Part shown: piece after piece, positions 22,222 to 52,569 of the stretch | Layout of the letters: each line of letters opens with the position of its first letter | Position numbering within the stretch: the stretch's first letter is position 1 | Origin: Ailurus styani | Taxonomy: Eukaryota; Chordata; Mammalia; Carnivora; Ailuridae | Assembly: GCA_002007465.1 (NCBI GenBank) | Contig: LNAC01000164.1 | Span: 2,183,884 to 2,247,883 of the forward strand | Direction of reading: 5' to 3' | Length of the DNA: 64,000 nucleotides | The notes under the pieces: generated by a model | Databases searched by the model: none | Told to the model about the DNA's origin: nothing | Seen by the model: the letters and a program-made list of their open reading frames with translations, nothing else | Position numbers and translations under genes: made by a program

Positions 22222-23094
22222 GAAAGACCTTCCCCAACCAATCTGGGAGCCTGGTAGGAGGCAGGAGTCATTTTATACCCCCCTGCCCCCCTCCACACAC
22301 AAGCCTCGTTCTCTCTCTCTGAGGTCAAGGCTTATCACCTCCCACCCCCACAGGGAGAGAAGGTACTTCTGCCTTCTGGCTTTAAATGCCCCTTGTGACC
22401 TGAGGAACGGTGGTAAGCCTGTCCACCTATGTACCCATCACCCTCTGGGTTTGTTAGAAAAAGTGCCCACGATAGGGGGCCTGGAAAAACTCTTCACTTG
22501 CCCACGAAGGGGGACTCAGACATAGCCCACCTACCAGGTAAGTTCCACAGGGCCCTCTCCCCAAGAGGATTCTATGCTTATGAAAAAGCACAGGGGCTGC
22601 CCTGCCTCTCCGGGCCTGTTCCCAGAGGGCTGGCCCAGTCTGGAGCTGGTTGGAAGCTCCGGCCTCCTCCTCATCTCCCCGCTCCCCCCTCCATTTCTAT
22701 TTAGGAGGCAGCCATGGTGGCTCAGCTCCTATCTCTGGTTTCCTAGGGAGCTCTGCTGAAGCAGCCCAGCCTCCGTGGGTCCATCTGTCAGGGAGGCTGT
22801 TCCGCCCCATCGATTGCTGTTCCCAGGGGGCTGTGCTGTTTGAGGGACCCAATGTGGCGGCCAGATAGGAGGGAACCACACCAACAAGAGGGTGTGGGGG
22901 CAGCTTGGCAGCAGGCAGAGCTGAGGGGGGCTGACACTTCAGTAAGAAGGAACAAAGCTAGACAAGCATGAGAAATGCAGAGGGCCAGGGGCAGCAAGGC
23001 AGGAGGCTGTTTGGAATGACCTCTGAAGCCAGCTGGCACCCTCAAGACTCAGTTTTGCCTTTGGACACACTGAATTCCCACTTGCAAAGACAAC

Positions 23095-23300
23095 AACGGT
23101 AATAATAGCTGACTTTTATTGAGCAGGAACAGTGTGCCCAGCACTGGATTGGAGGCTGTGCACACCTTTGCTTTCATATGAGGCTCACAGCCATCCAAAG
23201 CAGGTGCTGTTATGCTCTGACAGGAGAGGAAGAGGCCCAGAGAGGTTGCAGCACTTGTCAACAGCCACACAGTGGACCCGGAGCTAGATTTGGAGGCGGG
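23095..23300 (+). mobile_element. MIR, nearly full length
   Basis: GTAATAATAGCTGACTTTTA, TGTGCCCAGCACTGG, GCCCAGAGAGGTTGCAGC and CACACAGTGGACCCGGAGC follow the complete MIR order. Confidence 0.75.
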
Positions 23301-23899
23301 TTAGCCAGGCCCATGGCTGTGCCCCAGCCCCAGACAGACAGCCAGGCCTAGGGGGAGGAGGCGTGTCTGGCCAGGCTAGAGGCCCTGCCTGCCCTCCCCC
23401 TCCTGGCCCTCCCCGTGGAGCCGCCTCCTCCCCTGGGCTCTGTGACATCTGCCCTGCTTCCCGGCCCCAGACAGCTGCCCAGAGCCACGTCAGCACTTCC
23501 ACCGGGGAGCCTGGAAACTGGCTCAGCCCCTGGGCGATGAGGGACTGTCGAGTCCCCAACAGGGTGGCTCTCAGAGAGGGTAACCCACTCAGCTGAGCAG
23601 CTGGTAGGTCCGTGTGACCTTGGGCAGGGTTTCTCTGAGCCTTACTTTCCCCTGCTTGAAAAGCGGCTTTGGGGAAGGGTTCATAAGAAGATACAGTAAC
23701 GTCCTGGGTGAACAGGGAGCAAGCATTACGCCACAGCCAGAGTTGTGGGGGGGTCCTCCAGTCTGCGACTCCCCAGTGTCCACTCGGGGCCAGGCGGTCA
23801 TTCGGCGGGTCTCTTGGGGGTGAGAGGGAGGGTGGGGAGGTGTCTGTGCCCGGGCAGCGCTGGCTGGCTGGCTGGGGCCAGAGATAACCGGCGCCTCCC

Positions 23900-24390
23900 G
23901 GAAAATCATTAGCATCTGTTTGGGCCCCTGCAAAGTTGGCCCGCCGGCGCCTCCGCCCCGCAGGAAACAGCCGTGCCCCCACCCGGGCGCACCGACTGGG
24001 CCCCCCTCCTCCTTTTCATCGGGCTCAGCTCAAACTCCTGTGGTGACAACATCCACCCACCCGGGGAATGGGGGGCCTGGGTGCAGGGCCACAGGCTTGA
24101 CAGCTGGGGGGTTGGGCCGCCCCGTCGGGGGCGTCTTGGCAAGGTGTGGGCGGTCCGGTCCGCGCTCCAGGCGATCCAGGCCGGCTCTTGGTGGCGCCCG
24201 CGCTGGCGGCAGCCCAGGGAGTGTGTGGAAATGACACCGCCAGGGCGGCGGAGATCCCCCCCTCCTGACATTGGCTGGAAAGTGGAGCAGCTCGTCAGGG
24301 ACAATCAATGGCGATCGATCGCCGAGCGGCGCTGGCGGACGGCGTGGGGGAGGGGCGGTGGGGCCGGCAGAGGTGGGGGCATCTGAACCG
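23900..24390. promoter_or_regulatory. Second CpG-rich block, candidate enhancer or alternative promoter
   Basis: About 0.5 kb with dense CpG (GGCGCC, CGCCGG, GGCGGCGG strings) in otherwise ordinary sequence. It contains a minus-strand CCAAT box (AGCCAATG at about 24270-24277) and the perfect 14-bp palindrome GGCGATCGATCGCC at 24310-24323. No conserved ORF. It could be an upstream CXXC5 exon, an antisense lncRNA start or an enhancer. Confidence 0.45.
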
Positions 24391-25480
24391 AGGTCAAACA
24401 ACACACAGACCTGCTAAGGGGGACAGCGGCACAGAGGGGTCACACGGACACACAATTCATAACAAGGAAACATCACTAAGGGCCAGCGCCACCACAAAGG
24501 AGGCACACTCACTACACGGGAGTTACACCACACAACAGTTTGTGCCACAAGTCTCGACACATCGGGGTCAAACAAATGGTTCGTATGGACACGCACAATA
24601 GTGTCACAGAATACATAACAACCACAGAGTCAGTCACACCATCGTACCACCAGTTCACCCTGCCACAACAGGCCCTCCCACCACCACAACCTATGACCCT
24701 ACACTAGACACCCACAATATCACTAGGACACAAAATGAGTCATACATTCCACTTGCTGGTCTCAAACCAGGCAACAGGAGGGAGTTACATATTCTGGCTG
24801 TACAACAAAGTCACACAACAAAGCAAAAAAGTCACACAGCCAAATTTTATGTCTTCACCACCACCTCAAAGAACATTGTCACACTGGGTGTCATACTATG
24901 CAACAACCCATCCTGGCAACACAATGGGATCAGGAGCCCAAGTATAACAAGGTCACACAGCACAAGTGGCACCTCAGCAAATAAGACACAGATGCAGCTC
25001 TAGCACATCCCCAAATGTGAATATAATGTGGCACAATAAGCAAATACTGTGGCACAGGCAAAAGACAGCGTTAACTCACAGGGTTCTGACAGAAGTAAGG
25101 GAGCTACTGCCAGGTGAGCACATAGCACAGGGCCAGGCAGCGCAGGAGCCCTCAAAGCAAAGAGGCTCTTAGGATCATTAATACTTACAGTATGTCCTAT
25201 ACATAGAGAACATACAATGCCTGTAACTAGTTAATAGTATTTCACTCTCTCTGGATAGGTTGGGTCCATTTCTCTCCAGGAACCTGATTCATCCCAGCAA
25301 CCAAACTTGTTATGCCATTACCTGGGACACACCACTCAAGTGTCACAAACGCAACTACCACTGCTCCACTCAGTCACAACAGTGGCCACACATTATCATT
25401 TCCCTACTACAGAGCCATGCCTGCCACATACTCTGGGGCTCTGGCAGGGAAACCACCCCAAATCTCTCACCAGGTACAAA
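24390..25480. repeat. Degenerate CA-rich (GTCACACAACA-like) array
   Basis: TCACA/CCACA-type words recur irregularly throughout, e.g. GTCACACAACAAAG, AGTCACACAGCC, TTGTCACACTGGG, GGTCACACAGCAC, CAGTCACAACAG. The strand is A/C-rich with few G, and the period is blurred. Best read as an old, diverged minisatellite; open frames in it are artefacts. Confidence 0.55.
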
Positions 25481-25984
25481 TCAACTAGTATATAGCTACT
25501 GGCCCCATTTCCTGTCACTCTCACAAAGTTGAAGAACACAAAGAACTCCCCTGCCCTCCACCAAGCAGTGATCCACTCAGTTACATAGGGTCCCAGACCT
25601 CTTACATAAGTTCCTTGAGGACCATCCCTGATCAATCCCTTTCTCCATTCCTTCATTTCCCCACACAGAAACTGAGACATCAGTTCCAGAGCCCTCGGAA
25701 AAGCCCTCTCTATTCCAAATCCAAAGCAGGAAACAGGGCTGGCCACTGATCTCAGCAATTTCAACCCCCATTCCCAGCAGTGCATGTGTGTGGGAGCAGG
25801 GCCAAGATCTGTCATTCCTTCAACACACCCTTATAGGCCACTCCTGTGGTTCCAGTATAGGGCCAGCTGGGCTGTAGTCCTCACTTCCTCCAGTGAAAGC
25901 CTGGGCCCTCCCAGGGGCTTTCAAGAATCCCTTGCAGCCAGGGAGCTCCCCCTAAAGGTTCTACCCAGAAAGACTCCCAACATC

Positions 25985-26090
25985 CCCTCCGGAATTTTGC
26001 CTAGCTGTGTGACCTTGGCTAATTCCCCAGCCTCTCTGTGCCAGGATCCCAAGTTCTGTCTGCCGACTGCAATAACCCTGTGACCCCCAA
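25985..26090 (-). mobile_element. MIR fragment
   Basis: CTAGCTGTGTGACCTTGGCT then CCCCAGCCTCTCTGTGCC is reverse-complement MIR. Confidence 0.65.
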
Positions 26091-26689
26091 ATCCCGTGTG
26101 TGTACAAACACATATACATGCATATATGCTCTTGTGTGTTCGCGTGCACACACTCTTCAGGGAGAGAGTTGTAGGACTATTAGGTAGCCTCTGACCTAGG
26201 AGGGGGGAAAGCAGGGATCCTGGGCTGTGGGCAATGCTATAATCACCCCTCACCCTCATCCTTCAGGTAGGGCTGTGAAACAGCTGGCAGAGCTCCCACT
26301 CCCAGGTGGCTGGAGGCAACACCCCCCCACCACCTCTTCAGGCTTTTATTCACCAGAAGGGGTAGCTGGACTCCCTTTTTGACCCCCAAGAGAAGCTGAG
26401 ATAGACAAACCCTGGGTAGGGACACACAGGCTGGCCAGACATGTCCATCCAAACGTTTACCCATTCTGTTTACTGGTACACTTTTGCAGGCCCTGCTAAG
26501 TGGTGTGTGAGCTGTGGGGCCTAAAGGGCCCACACAGTCCATCCTAAGTCCCTGGATGTCCCATGAGCAGGTCCTGCTCAAAGAGGGGGAAACCTCTGGC
26601 TTGTACAGCAATCTAGGAAAGATGTCCCATTGTCTATCCATACCCCTCCTTAAGAACCCAAAAGCACCCAAAACCCACAGCCTTCAACT

Positions 26690-26860
26690 TGTTAAGGCCA
26701 TTTTCTACCAAGCATTGTCTAAGTGCCAGGCTGGAAGCCAAGTGCCCATTTTCTGGATGAGAAAATCAAGATAAGGACAGAAAAATTAGTTGCCCAAGAA
26801 AATACAACTGAAAAGTCACAGCTTGTGGTTCAAACACAGATTTGACTCCTGTTTCTCAAA
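26690..26860 (+). mobile_element. MIR-like fragment
   Basis: CCATTTTCTGGATGAGAAAA, AAGTCACAGCTTGTGGTTCA and AACACAGATTTGACTCCTG follow MIR order. Confidence 0.55.
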
Positions 26861-29800
26861 GGCTACACAGCTTAGGCTCACACCCATATGCATAAACACT
26901 AAGGAATGTCCATGCTCACAATTCTCTCACAAGTTCATACACACATGGGCAGCCCCCTCCTGCACATAGTCACACACACAAGCAGACCTACACTCTCCCA
27001 CGCCTGGGGCCTGTCAGCCACATTCTCCATGGCTCCCTCCCTCCAACAGGGACAGGGGCAGGCAGGGAGTCCACATTCCCAGGTTTCCGCCCTGACCCTG
27101 AGCCCCCGCCTTCCCCACTCAGAGCACACATTCCTCCTGCCGCAGCCAGATAACCAGCCCCAGGGGGAAGCCTGGGGGAGAGCAAGGCATTCTGGGGGCC
27201 AGGCTGCGGGCCCTACTCTGGGTTGCCTAAGTCCAGCTCTATTGCATAGGTCTGGCCTGGTAGGAAATCAGGAGCTTTCCTTGCAGAGAGCCCCCACCCC
27301 TCTGGCCAGGATAGAAAGCTTCAGTCCTTATTCTGGGGACTTTCTTAGGCCCAGAGCCTCACTCTCCAGAAAGGGCCCGCAGGGGTCTCCCAATTCCTCC
27401 TCTGAATGCAAAATTCCTTACATAGTTAGGAACTAGAGCAGGGCCTGAGGAACCAGGAAGACTCCTCTCTCCCCCCCACTCTTACAGTGGGTGTCCCTCA
27501 GTAGGTGAAAACCTGGGTTCCAGGCACCAACAACCCCTAGGCAGTTTCCCCATCTGGGGATAGTGGTGGTTAATTCTCACAACTCTGCCTGGGGTGTAGC
27601 CACTTGGAGGTTCAGCAATTCTGGAGATATTTGCATATCCAGATGGCCAAGACTGGAATTTCAGAGAATTCCCCAAGAAGAGGCAGCTGGCTTCCGGGTA
27701 GTGGCCCTGGAGGCTCACAGCTGTTGGAATGGAAGACTGGGGAGCCTAGAGCCCCCAAACACAAGAGAAATTAAAAAGTATAAAAAGGACAAGGGAAGAC
27801 AAGAGCCCTGTCACCAGCCCCAGCTCTGTTCCTCCTGTCTCCAGGCCTCCATCCCTCAGGGTATGAAAAACTCTGTCCTAGTTGCCCAGAGTAAGTGGGC
27901 AGACAAATGAGCCTGGGCTGGTTGGCTGGGGTGACGGACTGCCCGCCTCTGGAGAAAGGCAACAGTGGGCACCAGGCAGAGAGCTGCCAAAAAATATGAG
28001 ATCTTATTCATATGAAGTGATTGACAGGCCTTTGCCCCCATGCAACCTGTAGCCAGGTGGGCAAAGACCATGGCCTGGACCCTACTAACCTGTCCACAAC
28101 CCAGGGATATGGCTACTATACCAATGGGAAGGATAGAGGGGAGCTGCAAGCTTGACACTTCTGGCAGGTGTTGGGCCCTGTTCCCTCACTGTGATTAAGG
28201 CTATGATGGAGCTTGACTGACTAGGCACTGGCCCATCCAGTTCTGCATAAACTGTGAACAAAGCCAAGCCCAAAGAGCCCTTCCAACCCCAACAAAAGCC
28301 CCTCTCAGGTTCTGTCCAAGCAGATTTACTGACCACCCACCTCTTGGTTGTTACAGCCGTGGGTCACCACTGCCCTCTGCTGGCCACTCAGGCATTAGCA
28401 TCCACTCAGACACTAGCTCACTCCTTATGGAAGCAAAGGCATTTTAGTCACCTCCTCCATCTGTGGGCACAGAAATTTAAACACATCCAACTGTCACCTA
28501 AAGTTAGAGGGTGGCAGGTGGGCAGGATAAACAGGGACAGTGTGTCAGAGGAGACATCACAAAAGAATCCTGCCCCTCACCTCCACAAAATTTACACCCT
28601 AAACTTCAAATTAGAAGTGCCCTTTCTATCCAACTAAGAGGTTGAACCCACCCTCACGGAAACAGCACCTGCCCCATAACCTGTTACAATGCACCAAAAC
28701 CTCTCTTCATCCCTTTTCTTATGCCCTCTTCTTGTTTCCACCAAAAGAGGACCAGGATGAGACGGCCTGGGCCATACTTCTAGAAAAGCTCAATTTCTCT
28801 GGCAGGTCTGAGAAAGCCTTGGTTCCCTCTGTCACAGGGGAACAGGTGACTGGAAATCCTGGATGTCCTCTTTAACCAGGCCAGGTCCTAATGCAACACC
28901 CTGCAAGCAGCCACACCTTTCAAAGATGGCAGCAATGCTGACTGGGGAAACTGCCCAGAAGGACCTAACCAGTATTGCTCCTTATTTAGCTTGGGGGAAA
29001 CTCCAGACATCCCCGAAGTCAAGTAGATAACCTAGCTTCTGCCAACTACCTCAAGCATGGCATGTCTTCCTCACTCATGAGATGGTGCTGATTCTGAAGC
29101 TCAAATGTCAGATTGAACTTGGGAGCTGTTTCTAGAAACCTCCAAGTTGGGGGGACCAAGAAGGAGCTTTGGAGCTTCCAAACAACTTTACTTCCTATGG
29201 AAAACTTAAAAGCTGAGGAAGCAGAATGTGGGGGGGAGGTAGTTGATCCTACGGTCATGAAAACTAAACCCTCCCTACTCACTCTCATTCACTGAAGACC
29301 CTACAATTTAGATCTGGGAAATACCTTTTAAGAGTCAAGATTTTTAAGTATTTAGGAAGACATTCAAATAGGATAACAAGTTGCTCAAAGAAAAGAGAGA
29401 GGTGCCTGAGAAAATGGTAGCTGTTTCCCCTAATAGCCTTAGAAGTCGGAAAAGGAGCAGAGCATATTCATCAAGGCTGGTGCTACTCTTCCCTGGATAG
29501 CAGTCACTGGCAGCTTACTCTGGGCACCCAGGATCCCCAGCCCTGGAAACGGCCATTCTACCAGTAACAACTTACACAGGAGGTTAAAAACAAATAAATC
29601 CCACTCAATTAAAAACTATTAAGCAGCTCTCTTGGTGCTAAGATATTCACACAGTTCTGCATGTGTTAAGAGGCAGATTATACTCTGCCTCTGATCAGAT
29701 GCTGCTCTCCACAAATAATTCAAAGATGAAAAGTGACCACTTGTCACAAAAAATGTTTAACTCTGACCCAACCAGCCCAGGAGCAGTCACTGAGAAAGGC

Positions 29801-30317
29801 CAAAGCTGGCTGGTGATCACATTATACACTGAGCCATTGAGGCCCAAGGCTTTAACAGTTTAGACAGTCCAACCTTAGAGCTTTCCCACTCATATCAGCT
29901 GAGGTAAAATAAGGCAACAATGAATATAAAACAGACAAAGTGATCCCACAGCCAGTCCCAGGAACTGGCCCATCCCAGGAAATGGCCTGGAAATATTCAG
30001 AGGAGCCTGACTACCAACTATTTAACAGCTGGGGCTTTTAAGGCAGGTTTTTGTGGGGCACAGAGAATTTAGAGCAACTCTCACCTAAGTGCGTGCACAA
30101 CATAAGGTAAAACTGAATAGGAAAAAGGCTCCAGGAGCACCCCAAAGGAAATTTATTTTCTCTTCTTGGACATATATGAACATGTATCTGGGAAGCTCAT
30201 TACCTACAGTTATTTTCTATTACAAATCTGCTTTCTCTTGTATAACCTCATGCCCATCAAAATAGCCCATCACCTGAAATGAAGTGTTTCACAAAGAGAA
30301 TCAAAAGATGGGTCCTT

Positions 30318-30520
30318 GGGCGGCTGGTTGGCTCAGAGGGTTAAAGCCTCTGCCTTCGGCTCAGGTCATAATCCCAGAGTCCTAGGATCGAGGCCCACAT
30401 CGGGCTCCCTGCTCAGCGGGGAGCCTGGTTCCTCCTCTCTCTCTGCCTGCCTCTCTGCCTACTTGTGATCTCTCTCTTGCTGTGTCAAATAAATAAATGA
30501 AATCTTTAAAAAAAAAAAAA
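30318..30520 (+). mobile_element. CAN-SINE
   Basis: TSD AAGATGGGTCCTT at 30305 and 30521. First CAN-SINE after a 13.7-kb SINE-free stretch. Confidence 0.95.
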
Positions 30521-31849
30521 AAGATGGGTCCTTAACGCTAGTGACAAATTCTCAGCGGGGTAATAAGGATGCTTATTCCTGAGTAGGAAGGAGGGAAAGA
30601 TATGATTGTGATTCCGAAGACCCAGGAACTAACGTTCTTAACTATTAAAGCCACTGGATGTTAGGGGGTATCATATAGCAGACTGAGACAAAAGCCAGTT
30701 TCACCTTAATTGCAGACACGGACAGTTTACAGGCATTCCAACTGCAATATGGGAATAATTCATTTCTCTACCTAAGGCTCAAAATAACCTGTTGAGGCAA
30801 AGAGGAATGACTCAAAAAGTGAACGTTGTAGACACTGGAACCGGGAAAGGAATGCCTCTATTGCAAGGTCAAGGTAGAGGAAGGACACTGTCCCTTCACT
30901 CTGACCACTACCATTATCCTTCTCTCTACATACCTCCCTGACATTCCCTAACCCAAGAACCCGTTCCAAGTCTATGTACTATCCAAAGTACAGAAACCAG
31001 CAGGACAACGCTACCTTTAACCACTGGCCAATAGCAGAGCACGTAAGTATCTGAAATCATGTAATCACAAGGGACTGCTCCAGCTCTAACTTGTCCAAGC
31101 ACTCCATGTTAAGAATTAAGTGGTAAAGCAAAAGGAATCCATACACTTAATATTCCAATACTGACATACCTGATAACTACTGCCTCACCAAGACCATCAA
31201 GGTTATTGCAAATAAGTTTTCATATGTGATAAAGCCAGAGGCATTCCTGCAAAAAAGCAATGTGATCTTAGATGAGAACCACCCCAGGTTAACACACTTT
31301 TCTTCATGAGTGGGGAACATGCATGCAGACTGGACCGAATATGCTCTATATCCAAATAAACAAAATCAACCTGCATTCAAGGGCCTGAAGTTATTTGTGA
31401 CCATTCAAACCCTTTCATTTGGCACCTATACACCACTATGATGGCTTTTATTTAGCACTTAAAAATACTTCAGCGCACTCCCATGAAAGTATCTACATTA
31501 TGACCTATTCAATGGTAATGTGCTGGCTGCTAAGATGAGAAAGAGTGGGCTTTCAGGATCTGTGCAACTGACCTACAGTCACCAGTCTAGTTACTAGCAA
31601 GTCCAAAACTGATGAATTCCCACCTGCCCATGATACTGAGAATACAGGGTAATTTTAGGTTAGAGCTCAATTCTAACTCCTTTCCCCACACCTGTGAACA
31701 GTCAAACCTTCTTTGCAAGGTCAAGAATGCTTAGAAATGCTAGGACGTAGCCAACAACGAAGCAGCAGTTAAAGAGGTTTCAGTTATAGCACACCTTAGT
31801 TCGAGATGGAGGGATAGTTACACTGAGAGATAAGACAAGTTAAACAAGT

Positions 31850-33476
31850 TTAAAACCAAAAGCAGTGGACATTTATTCCTCAATTTTTGTGCAAGACTGT
31901 AAAGATGCATTTGAAAGAACCTGATGGCTAGAGAGCATCAGCCACGGCCTTCAGGCTGGCCTGGTTTACAATTAGATTATAAGGAGGGGGGAAAAGGTAA
32001 CTTGCCTAGTTCACACGAACGATGTTTCTGGCAAACACAGTTGTTTACAAGTTTCAAACTACAATTCACTAGAGTCAAGGGAAGACTTCAAAAAGCCACA
32101 TACAGTACAATTTAAAATTGGATGAACATCCTGCAATGTCAGTGCAAAGTAATTATGTAGACTTTCCAATACAAGATTGTGCTCATGTTCCCCAGGTTTG
32201 GTCAATGTTACTCTTTTACAATCACAATCACAGAAGCTTAACTTACCAAATAGCAATGCCTTTGTTTTATGTCCTATGTACCAGGGAATGTCACAAGGTT
32301 TCGGTGAAATGCAGCTTAGTTTCATTAATAAAGCAGATTTCTTATTTAGTTTAACAGTCATGTTCCAGGAATACTGCACATGTAAGTTTCATGGAAATGC
32401 TTTTAAGCGTATGCCCTTATCTTGTTCAGTAAAATTACTTTCAAGATATCCTTTTGACTATGTAAACTGGAATTGTTTCATGATTTTGAAGTGCAACCAG
32501 TATAAATGAAAACATTTTAGGAGTGGGGGGAAACCCACCACTAATCTCTGCTAGACAAAGTTCTTAAAATCAAAAAGCCTATTCACACAAAATTATATGT
32601 AATGACTGTAGTAATCAGTTTATTACACAGATTAATCATTCTTGAACGTACAAGCTCCAGAGGAGCAATTGGGTCTTTAAATATACACAAGTATTTCCAT
32701 CAAATGAATTTTCACCCTTACATCCAGATAGACCTAAGCAGTTAAAAACATAAGAAAAATAAGAGCTATTAGCTATGTATTAACTGAGAAACCACATACA
32801 AACCAAAGAATGTGGAAGAGAGAAAGGGGCTGAAAGGACAAAGGTCAAAGGGTGGGGAGATGCAAAAGATGTGGGACCAAAGCCCATCACACTTTATGTA
32901 CTAATAGCTCCAATCCACTTAAATGTTGACCAGTTAAACTTAGACCTTAAAATACAGGATGTGGGTAGAGTTTAATCTGGTTGGTCATAACTTTCACCTA
33001 AGACGTAGGTCCTTCGGAAAAAAAATGAATATAGAAACAGCTTCGTGTTCTTCGCCTTGCTTTTCATAACTGTTCTGAGTTTAAAAGGATTCCACTTAAA
33101 AACAATCTCCTACAGGTCAGTGGAGCTTTTCTTCCCCATCCAAGCACACACCACACCCACCACCCCTCACCTTGCCGTTATCCAAATTTAAGTCAGTAAG
33201 GAAAACTTTTAGTCTCACACCTAGGTTACGCCTGGAGAACTGGCTTGTCACACACACACTTCTCTGCTAGGAGGCAATGTTGGTACAGAAGTACAGTATT
33301 TCTAGTTTGTTGTTCCAAGTATGTACAACACGCAGCACTGCTGTATCAGGTAAACATGTGCACGGGGGAAGATGAGGCGTGGGCTCATAGAAAGCAGTCA
33401 AATGGAAATCAAAAGGACTTTCTCTTTCAGAGTTCCCCTATCTTTATTTGTAGAGGTTATCCAATAATTTCTTTAA
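31850..33476 (-). other. UBE2D2: UBE2D2 3' untranslated region
   Basis: The region after the UBE2D2 stop codon is AT-rich and, unlike its surroundings, free of recognisable CAN-SINEs, as expected for a constrained 3'UTR. The distal limit is set by a canonical AATAAA on the minus strand at 31877-31872. Other AATAAA hexamers at 32624-32619 and 33448-33443 could give shorter transcripts. The exact cleavage site is inferred; a longer 3'UTR into 29-31 kb cannot be excluded. Confidence 0.65.
31872..31877 (-). other. Candidate distal polyadenylation signal AATAAA of UBE2D2
   Basis: TTTATT on the plus strand is AATAAA on the minus strand, about 1.6 kb after the UBE2D2 stop. Cleavage would be expected 10-30 nt further, near 31850. 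Chosen because SINE-free UTR-like sequence extends to here. Confidence 0.5.
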
Positions 33477-51035
<17,559 letters not shown>

Positions 51036-51189
51036 TCAACATAAACGTAACTTTAAACAATTAATAAAATTTTCACTCATACCAATATTGTCTATCCCAC
51101 TACTGAAGTTTTTTAAGGAATACTCCTCCAAAATCAGAGAGGGAAGGCTTTGTGAATCTTTAAGTTAAAGTATTTTGGATTCTTCTTCT

Positions 51190-51352
51190 TCTTTTTTATA
51201 GAGAGGGAGGGAGTAGGGAGAGAGAGAAAAACTTAAGCAGGCTCTATACTCAGCACAGAGCCCGATGCAGGGCTTGATCTCAACCCTGAGATCCTGACCT
51301 GAGCTGAAATCAAGAGTGAGACGCTTAAATGACTGAGTCACCCAGGTGGCAT
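51190..51352 (-). mobile_element. CAN-SINE, older subtype
   Basis: TSD AGTATTTTGGATTCTT at 51170 and 51355, perfect although the body is diverged. Confidence 0.9.
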
Positions 51353-51945
51353 CCAGTATTTTGGATTCTTGAATGCAAATGTATGTTTAAAAACTGGATC
51401 ATTTTTGCTTTGTTCATAGTTTAATAAGTAACGATAAGGAAAGTAAACATGTAGCATATGCTAAAGAGCTATAAAAATGGTTTTAAAGTAAAAAATTTAC
51501 TCATTTTCAAAAAAGAAGTTGAATTCCAAGGCCAGTTTTTGAAGCAGAAAACTATTAGGTTACCCTTGGGACAAGTTCTTGAAGTCATCAATGTTTCAAA
51601 TGATATGAGACCATCTGACAAGATGTTGATATGTTTTCAGCTGATATGGACTGCCAGGATTACAAAGGTACTTGAAAAAATTTAAAAACAGATATAGTGA
51701 AAAGGCTGGATATATTAAAAAGGTTGAAGTAATAAAGCCCATCATAAAATTCTATAATCGACCTGTACTAATGCTCTACAACCAGATGCCAGCTTCTTGG
51801 CTATTTTAACATTACAAACTTGAGATTTGTTATTGGGTGGGAATCTTGAGAAAACCATAAGGCAGGAAATCATATTCTATTCCTTGCCCTCTTGTTTGGT
51901 ATTGGAGATTAAAAACAAGGGCTAGTTTTAGATTATGATTTTTAA

Positions 51946-52123
51946 AAAAGGCTTTATTTGTTTATTTGACAGAGAGAGAAAAGCACAAGCAGGAGGGAAG
52001 GGTAGAGGGAGAAGTAGACCCCCCACCAAGCAGGGAGCCCGATGCAGGACTTGGTCCCAGGACCCTGGGATTATGACCTGAGCCAAAGGCAGATGCTTAA
52101 CTGACTGAGCCACCCAGGCACCC
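51946..52123 (-). mobile_element. CAN-SINE, older subtype
   Basis: Imperfect TSD GATTATGATTTTTAA / GATTATGTTTTTAA at 51931 and 52126. Confidence 0.9.
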
Positions 52124-52156
52124 TGGATTATGTTTTTAATTAAGAAAAACTTTTTA

Positions 52157-52378
52157 TTTTTATTTTATTTATTTATTTATTTTTAAAGATTTTATTTATT
52201 TATTTGACACAGAGAGAGAGATTACAAGTAGGCAGAGAGGCAGGCAGAGAGACAGGGAGAGGAGGAAGCAGGCTCCCTGCTGAGCAGAGAGCCCGATGTG
52301 GGCCTCGATCCCAGGACGCTGAGATCATGACCTGAGCCGAAAACAGAGGCTTTAACCCACTGAGCCACCCAGGCGCCC
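52157..52378 (-). mobile_element. CAN-SINE
   Basis: TSD AAGAAAAACTTTTTA at 52142 and 52379. Confidence 0.95.
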
Positions 52379-52392
52379 AAGAAAAACTTTTT

Positions 52393-52487
52393 AAAAAGTA
52401 ATTTCTACATCCGATGTGGGGCTCAAACTCATGACCCCAAGATCAAGAGTTGCATGCTCAACCAACTGAGCCAGCCAGATACCCCAG
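52393..52487 (-). mobile_element. Older short tRNA-derived SINE
   Basis: AAAGTAATTTCTACATCCGA ... GAGCCAGCCAGATACCCC; host for the younger SINE inserted in its tail. Confidence 0.83.
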
Positions 52488-52569
52488 TATTATATTTTTA
52501 AATGACAAAAGTAAAAACAGTAAAATCTAGTATTTTAAAGGTACAATAAAAAGTATTCAGACCCCATGG

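Larger units (their letters stand above)
12900..31850. other. Intergenic interval between UBE2D2 3' end and putative CXXC5 promoter
   Basis: About 19 kb without a recognisable coding exon. CAN-SINEs occur only at 14.9-16.5 kb and 30.3 kb. Older MIR, one MER5A, a CpG-rich block and CA-rich sequence make up the identifiable content; the rest is unique sequence in which I see no gene. Confidence 0.6.

Noticed and set aside
24308..24601. Possible exon in the 24.3-kb CpG block
   Set aside because: The frame runs directly into the CA-rich array, shows no known protein and no convincing splice-flanked conservation.
30300..30530. Possible tRNA genes at SINE heads
   Set aside because: A/B boxes belong to tRNA-derived SINEs; no complete cloverleaf with an acceptor stem was seen.
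32177..32509. 110-codon plus-strand frame
   Set aside because: It is antisense to the UBE2D2 3'UTR, with no recognisable domain.
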